In this document: positions 5,500 to 8,694 of the stretch, in pieces
How the letters are laid out: each line of letters begins with the position of its first letter
Position numbering within the stretch: position 1 is the first letter of the stretch
NCBI GenBank assembly: GCA_031976395.1
Contig: DALYLJ010000138.1
Location: 1-8,694, forward strand
Length of the DNA: 8,694 nt
Direction: 5' to 3'
Source of the DNA: UBA11164 sp002420085
GTDB taxonomy: Bacteria; Pseudomonadota; Gammaproteobacteria; Xanthomonadales; Xanthomonadaceae
Notes under the pieces: model-generated
Seen by the model: only the letters and a program-made list of their open reading frames with translations
The model's database searches: none
Told to the model about the DNA's origin: nothing
Position numbers and translations under genes: made by a program

Positions 5500-6979
5500 G
5501 TCGCGCATCCTGATCGTCGATGCCGACAGCCGTCGCGCCGAGCGGCTGGCGACCCTGATCGACTTCGTCGATTGCACGCCGATGCCGATATCGGACATCG
5601 ACGAACTGAATCTCGGCAAGCACCGGCCGACCGACTGGTTGGCCGTGGTGCTCGGCGAATTCGAGGACAGCGTTGCCTGGCGTGGCTTCCTGACCTGGCT
5701 GCGGGCCGACCCGCTGCATCCGCCGCTGCTGGTGCTGCCCGAGCACCATCTGGATGCAGGCCGGCGCTTCGACCTCGGCCCCGCCCAATGCTGGAACCTC
5801 GACTACCCGGTCAAGCAGGCGCAACTGGTGGAATTCCTGCAACGCGCCAGCGTCAAGCGGCTTGACGACGATGCCGTCGCCGAACGGGTCGGCGATGGTC
5901 CGACCGGCGACGCACCGGCCACCCGGCGGCTGCGCCGGATGATCGCCCAGGTTGCCGGTTTCGACACCACCGTGCTCCTGCTCGGCGAATCCGGCACCGG
6001 CAAGGAAGTCGCCGCACGGGCCATCCACAGCGCCTCGCCGCGCCGGGATGGCCCGTTCGTGGCGATCAACTGCGGGGCAATTCCGGCGGAACTGCTGGAA
6101 AGCGAGTTGTTCGGTCATGAAAAAGGCGCCTTCACCGGCGCCTTGACGGCCCGCAAGGGTCGCTTCGAGATGGCCCAGGGCGGCACCCTGTTCCTCGATG
6201 AGATCGGCGACATGAGCCCGCCGATGCAGGTCAAACTGCTGCGCGTCTTGCAGGAGCGCCGGTTCGAGCGGGTCGGCGGCAACCAGACCATCGCCTGCGA
6301 TGCCCGGATCATCGCCGCCACCCATCGCGACCTCGAAGCACGCATCGAGGAAGGGTTGTTCCGGGAAGACCTGTTCTATCGACTGAACGTGTTTCCGATC
6401 GAAATGCCGCCCCTGCGCGAGCGCGCCAGCGATCTGGCCGACCTGATCGCCGCCATCGGCGATCATCTGGCCGGCACTGGTCGTGGTCGGGTGGCCCTGG
6501 CCCCGGATGCGATCGCCGTGCTGCAACGGTATCCCTGGCCCGGCAATGTCCGTGAGCTGGCCAACCTGATCGAGCGGCTGGCGGTGCTGCACCCGGATGC
6601 CACCGTCCACGCCCGTGACCTGCCGGCACGCTACGCCGCCGCCGACGGCGATGTCCGCGACGGGTCGCGAACATCGGCACCGATCGCTGCCGCCGGTGCC
6701 CGGTCATCAGCGGTCGCCGAACCGCTGCATGATCCGATGCAGCGCGTGAACGCGGATCCGTCGGCCATCACCACCGGGGCTGACGAGCCGTCGGACCACT
6801 TCCCGGCCGAAGGCATCGACCTCAAGGCGCATCTCGCAGCGATCGAAGTGCGCCTGCTGCGCGCCGCCCTGGCCCGTGCCGATGGCGTGATCGCCCATGC
6901 CGCGACCCTGCTTGGCCTGCGTCGCACCACCCTGGCCGAGAAGCTGCGCAAGTTCGGGCTCGACCGCAGCGGCGATTGA
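5492..6979 (+). CDS. fleQ: Sigma-54-dependent flagellar master activator FleQ
   Basis: This is a 495-residue enhancer-binding protein. Residues 1-120 form a FleQ-type degenerate receiver (MSESRILIVDADSRR). The usual phospho-Asp position reads VVLGE, so phosphorylation there is unlikely. The AAA+ domain follows, with Walker A GESGTGKE (Lys171), the sigma-54-contacting GAFTGA loop at 212-217, Walker B LFLDEIGD (Asp236, Glu237) and the FREDLFYRLNVFPIE segment. A variable Ala/Ser/Thr linker precedes the C-terminal Fis-type HTH in the last 45 residues, with LGLRRTTLAEKLRKFGL typical of FleQ/FlrA. The GTG at 5492 gives the family N-terminus, has GGAG at 5481-5484, and overlaps the receiver gene by 8 bases; the open frame itself extends further upstream. 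FleQ activates early sigma-54 flagellar promoters, and one lies directly after this gene. Compared from memory with Pseudomonas FleQ, the LFRSLVG cyclic-di-GMP motif is absent. Confidence 0.93.
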   Translation: MSESRILIVDADSRRAERLATLIDFVDCTPMPISDIDELNLGKHRPTDWLAVVLGEFEDSVAWRGFLTWLRADPLHPPLLVLPEHHLDAGRRFDLGPAQCWNLDYPVKQAQLVEFLQRASVKRLDDDAVAERVGDGPTGDAPATRRLRRMIAQVAGFDTTVLLLGESGTGKEVAARAIHSASPRRDGPFVAINCGAIPAELLESELFGHEKGAFTGALTARKGRFEMAQGGTLFLDEIGDMSPPMQVKLLRVLQERRFERVGGNQTIACDARIIAATHRDLEARIEEGLFREDLFYRLNVFPIEMPPLRERASDLADLIAAIGDHLAGTGRGRVALAPDAIAVLQRYPWPGNVRELANLIERLAVLHPDATVHARDLPARYAAADGDVRDGSRTSAPIAAAGARSSAVAEPLHDPMQRVNADPSAITTGADEPSDHFPAEGIDLKAHLAAIEVRLLRAALARADGVIAHAATLLGLRRTTLAEKLRKFGLDRSGD

Positions 6980-6980
6980 A

Positions 6981-6996
6981 CGGCACGGCTCTTGCA
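6981..6996 (+). promoter_or_regulatory. Sigma-54 (-24/-12) promoter of the fliE-fliF operon
   Basis: The sequence cggcacggctcttgca matches the sigma-54 consensus TGGCACG-N4-TTGCA with one mismatch, at the T before the invariant GG. The invariant GG (6982-6983) and GC (6994-6995) are exactly 10 bases apart. The predicted transcription start is near 7007, about 58 bases before fliE. The promoter begins one base after the fleQ stop codon, so activator-binding sites must lie inside the 3' part of fleQ, in the fliE leader, or further away. Confidence 0.85.
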
Positions 6997-7003
6997 GCAC
7001 CCA

Positions 7004-7017
7004 GGCGAAACATCGCC
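7004..7017 (+). other. Small stem-loop at the predicted 5' end of the fliE transcript
   Basis: GGCGA (7004-7008) and TCGCC (7013-7017) pair around an AACA loop. The predicted +1 from the sigma-54 promoter is near 7007, so the transcript might start within or just before this structure. It may protect the 5' end or be chance in GC-rich DNA. Confidence 0.25.
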
Positions 7018-7064
7018 CGCTTCGTCCCTGTCCCGAGACCCGTCGCAGCACCTGACCCGCGCCC

Positions 7065-7391
7065 ATGTCCGACGCCATCGCCTCCGTCCTGTCGCAGATT
7101 CGCAGCCTGCAAGGCCAGATCGGCACTGCCGCTCAGCCGCGCCCGGCGGCCGCCGCGCCCGACGCCGGTGGTGGCTTTGCCCGTGCCCTGGCCGACAGTC
7201 TCGGCCAGGTCAATCGCAGTCAGCAACGCGCCGGTGAATTGATGCATGCCTTCGAGATCGGCGACCCGCGTGCCGATCTGGCCCGAGTGATGGTGGCCGC
7301 CCAGCAGGCCCAGGTCGAATTCCGCGCCACCGTCGAGGTTCGCAACCGTCTGGTCCAGGCCTATCAGGACGTGATGAACATGCCGCTGTGA
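7065..7391 (+). CDS. fliE: Flagellar hook-basal body protein FliE
   Basis: This is a 108-residue protein, the usual FliE length. The C-terminal half carries the family signature: FARALADSLGQVN at about 38-50, then VMVAAQQAQVEF, VEVRNRLVQAYQDVM and a terminal NMPL. FliE sits between the MS ring (FliF) and the proximal rod in the periplasm. It is exported by the flagellar type III system and has no signal peptide, as here. The N-terminal 20-35 segment is Ala/Pro-rich and variable. The ATG at 7065 has no recognisable Shine-Dalgarno (upstream bases are C-rich), which is unusual next to its neighbours. fliF follows after 31 bases. Transcription is most likely from the sigma-54 promoter at 6981-6996, under FleQ control. 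Confidence 0.95.
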   Translation: MSDAIASVLSQIRSLQGQIGTAAQPRPAAAAPDAGGGFARALADSLGQVNRSQQRAGELMHAFEIGDPRADLARVMVAAQQAQVEFRATVEVRNRLVQAYQDVMNMPL

Positions 7392-7422
7392 CCCAGCGCC
7401 ATCGACCGAGGACGCAGACACC

Positions 7423-8694
7423 GTGAACACCGCCATCGCCGAACGGATCGCCGAACTGCCGAGCTTCCGCCAGATCTGGAGCCTGCTGGCCCTGGCCGGC
7501 GCCGTCGCGCTTGGCCTGTACCTGTTCTTCTGGTCGCAGACCCCGGCCATGGCGCCGCTGTATCCGCAGCTCACCGAACGCGATGCCGCCGAGGTGACCG
7601 AAGCCCTGCGCGGACTCGGCATCGAATACCAGCTCGACTACAACACCGGTGCCGTCCAGGTGCCGACCGAACGCCTGCACGAGGCGCGCCTCAAGCTCGC
7701 CTCCCAGGGCCTGCCCCAGGGCAGCGAACGTCAGGGCTTCGAGGTGATCGGCGGCGATCAGGGGTTCGGCGTCAGTCAGTTCATCGAGGGCGCCCGCTAC
7801 CAGCACGCCCTGGAAACCGAACTGGCACGCAGCATCAAGACCCTGCGGCCCGTCAAGGATGTCCGCGTCCACCTTGCCCTGCCCAAACCGAGCGCCTTCG
7901 CGCGCCGCCAGGGTGCCGCCAGTGCATCGGTCGTGCTGGAACTGTTCCCAGGCCGCGCGCTCGACAAGAACCAGGTCGATGCCGTGGTGCGCATGGTCGC
8001 GGCCAGCGTCGCCGACCTCGATCCTGGCGCGGTCGCGGTGGTCGATCAGAGCGGCCGCCTGCTGACCCCGCCCGACCCGACCTCGGAAACCGCCCTGAGC
8101 GACCTCCAGTTCGAGCGCGCCCGGCGACTGGAAGCGACCTACAGCCAGCGCATCCAGAGCCTGATCGAACCGATGACCGGTCCCGGCCGGGTCAGCGCCG
8201 AGGTCGCGATCGACCTGGATTTCTCGGAGAGCGAGGAAGCCCGGGAAACCTTCACCCCCGACCCGACCAAACTACGCAGCGAACAGACCAGCGAGCAAAG
8301 CGCCGGGACCGGCCAGCCGGCCGGCGTTCCGGGCGCACTGGCCAATACTCCGCCCGGCCCGGAACCGGCCACCGGCGACGCCGCCAGCCTGGTCTCACGC
8401 AGCGCCACCCGCAACTTCGAACTCGACCGCACGGTCAGCCACACCCGTCAGCCGGGCGGCCGGGTGCGGCGGGTCAGCGCCGCCGTGCTGGTCGATCTGA
8501 TTCCCGCCGCCGATGGCAGCAGCCGGGAACTGACTGCCGACGAACTGGCCCGCCTCGAAGCCCTGGTCCGAGAGGCGATCGGCTTCGACGGCGAACGTGG
8601 CGATTCGGTCTCAGTGATGAACGCCGCCTTCATTCGACCTGCCGAAACCGGCCCGAGCACACCACCACCGATCTGGGAGCATCCCTTGCTGTGG
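7423..8694 (+). CDS. fliF: Flagellar MS-ring protein FliF, 5' part (truncated by window end)
   Basis: An open frame of 424 codons starts with GTG at 7423 and runs off the right edge. GAGGA at 7408-7412 precedes it by 10 bases. The product begins MNTAIAERIAELPSFRQIW and has a first membrane helix at about 19-37. It continues with the secretin/YscJ-like ring-building motifs (PLYPQLTERDAAEV at 45-58, GFEVIGGDQGFGVSQFIEG, and the KDVRVHLALPKPSAF region). A Pro/Ser/Thr/Gln-rich insertion at about 277-320 belongs to the beta-collar part, which is variable among FliF proteins. The conserved IGFDGERGDSVSVMNAAF lies at about 386-403. The final IWEHPLLW lies just where the second membrane helix should begin. 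That helix and the C-terminal FliG-binding tail are missing here only because the window ends. FliF builds the MS ring in the inner membrane, the platform for the motor and export gate. Confidence 0.95.
   Translation, partial: MNTAIAERIAELPSFRQIWSLLALAGAVALGLYLFFWSQTPAMAPLYPQLTERDAAEVTEALRGLGIEYQLDYNTGAVQVPTERLHEARLKLASQGLPQGSERQGFEVIGGDQGFGVSQFIEGARYQHALETELARSIKTLRPVKDVRVHLALPKPSAFARRQGAASASVVLELFPGRALDKNQVDAVVRMVAASVADLDPGAVAVVDQSGRLLTPPDPTSETALSDLQFERARRLEATYSQRIQSLIEPMTGPGRVSAEVAIDLDFSESEEARETFTPDPTKLRSEQTSEQSAGTGQPAGVPGALANTPPGPEPATGDAASLVSRSATRNFELDRTVSHTRQPGGRVRRVSAAVLVDLIPAADGSSRELTADELARLEALVREAIGFDGERGDSVSVMNAAFIRPAETGPSTPPPIWEHPLLW

Noticed and set aside
5441..6610. 389-codon minus-strand open frame opposite fleQ
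   Set aside because: It mirrors the codons of the FleQ AAA+ domain and has no motifs of its own.

Overview
The window is a high-GC proteobacterial chromosome segment. Gene content and order point to a gammaproteobacterium of the Xanthomonadales/Lysobacterales type: a flagellar block (response regulator, RpoN, stand-alone receiver, FleQ, FliE, FliF) next to the start of an OleB/OleC olefin-biosynthesis pair. The lineage call is inference from recalled protein patterns, not from a search.

Left part (1-2713, all on the minus strand). Reading leftwards there is a truncated haemoglobin (2345-2713), a ferredoxin-FNR type reductase (1304-2338) that starts 6 bases after the globin stop, a 285-base stretch without a convincing gene (1019-1303), an OleB-type alpha/beta hydrolase (116-1018), and the first 36 codons of an OleC-type AMP-forming enzyme running off the window edge (1-108). 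Globin and reductase look like one operon that could act as a split flavohaemoglobin (nitric oxide or oxygen chemistry). OleB and OleC belong to the long-chain olefin pathway (beta-lactone formation and decarboxylation).

Right part (2889-8694, all on the plus strand). A divergent spacer leads into a NarL-type response regulator, then rpoN (probably the flagellar paralogue, rpoN2), a single-domain receiver protein, and fleQ, whose start overlaps the receiver gene by 8 bases. One base after the fleQ stop lies a near-perfect sigma-54 promoter (GG-N10-GC), followed by fliE and the 5' portion of fliF, which continues beyond the window. The logic is compact: sigma-54 and its AAA+ activator are encoded just upstream of a promoter they would drive, which opens the basal-body/MS-ring operon. 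The two intact receiver domains have no kinase nearby. FleQ has lost its own phospho-acceptor and, by recalled comparison, also the Pseudomonas-type cyclic-di-GMP motif.

No tRNA, rRNA, CRISPR array, insertion sequence or integrase is visible. I see no wholly novel system. The points most worth a second look are the globin-reductase pair with a possible RBS-masking leader hairpin, the repeat cluster between the response regulator and rpoN, and the signal-input logic of the RR/RpoN/REC/FleQ group.
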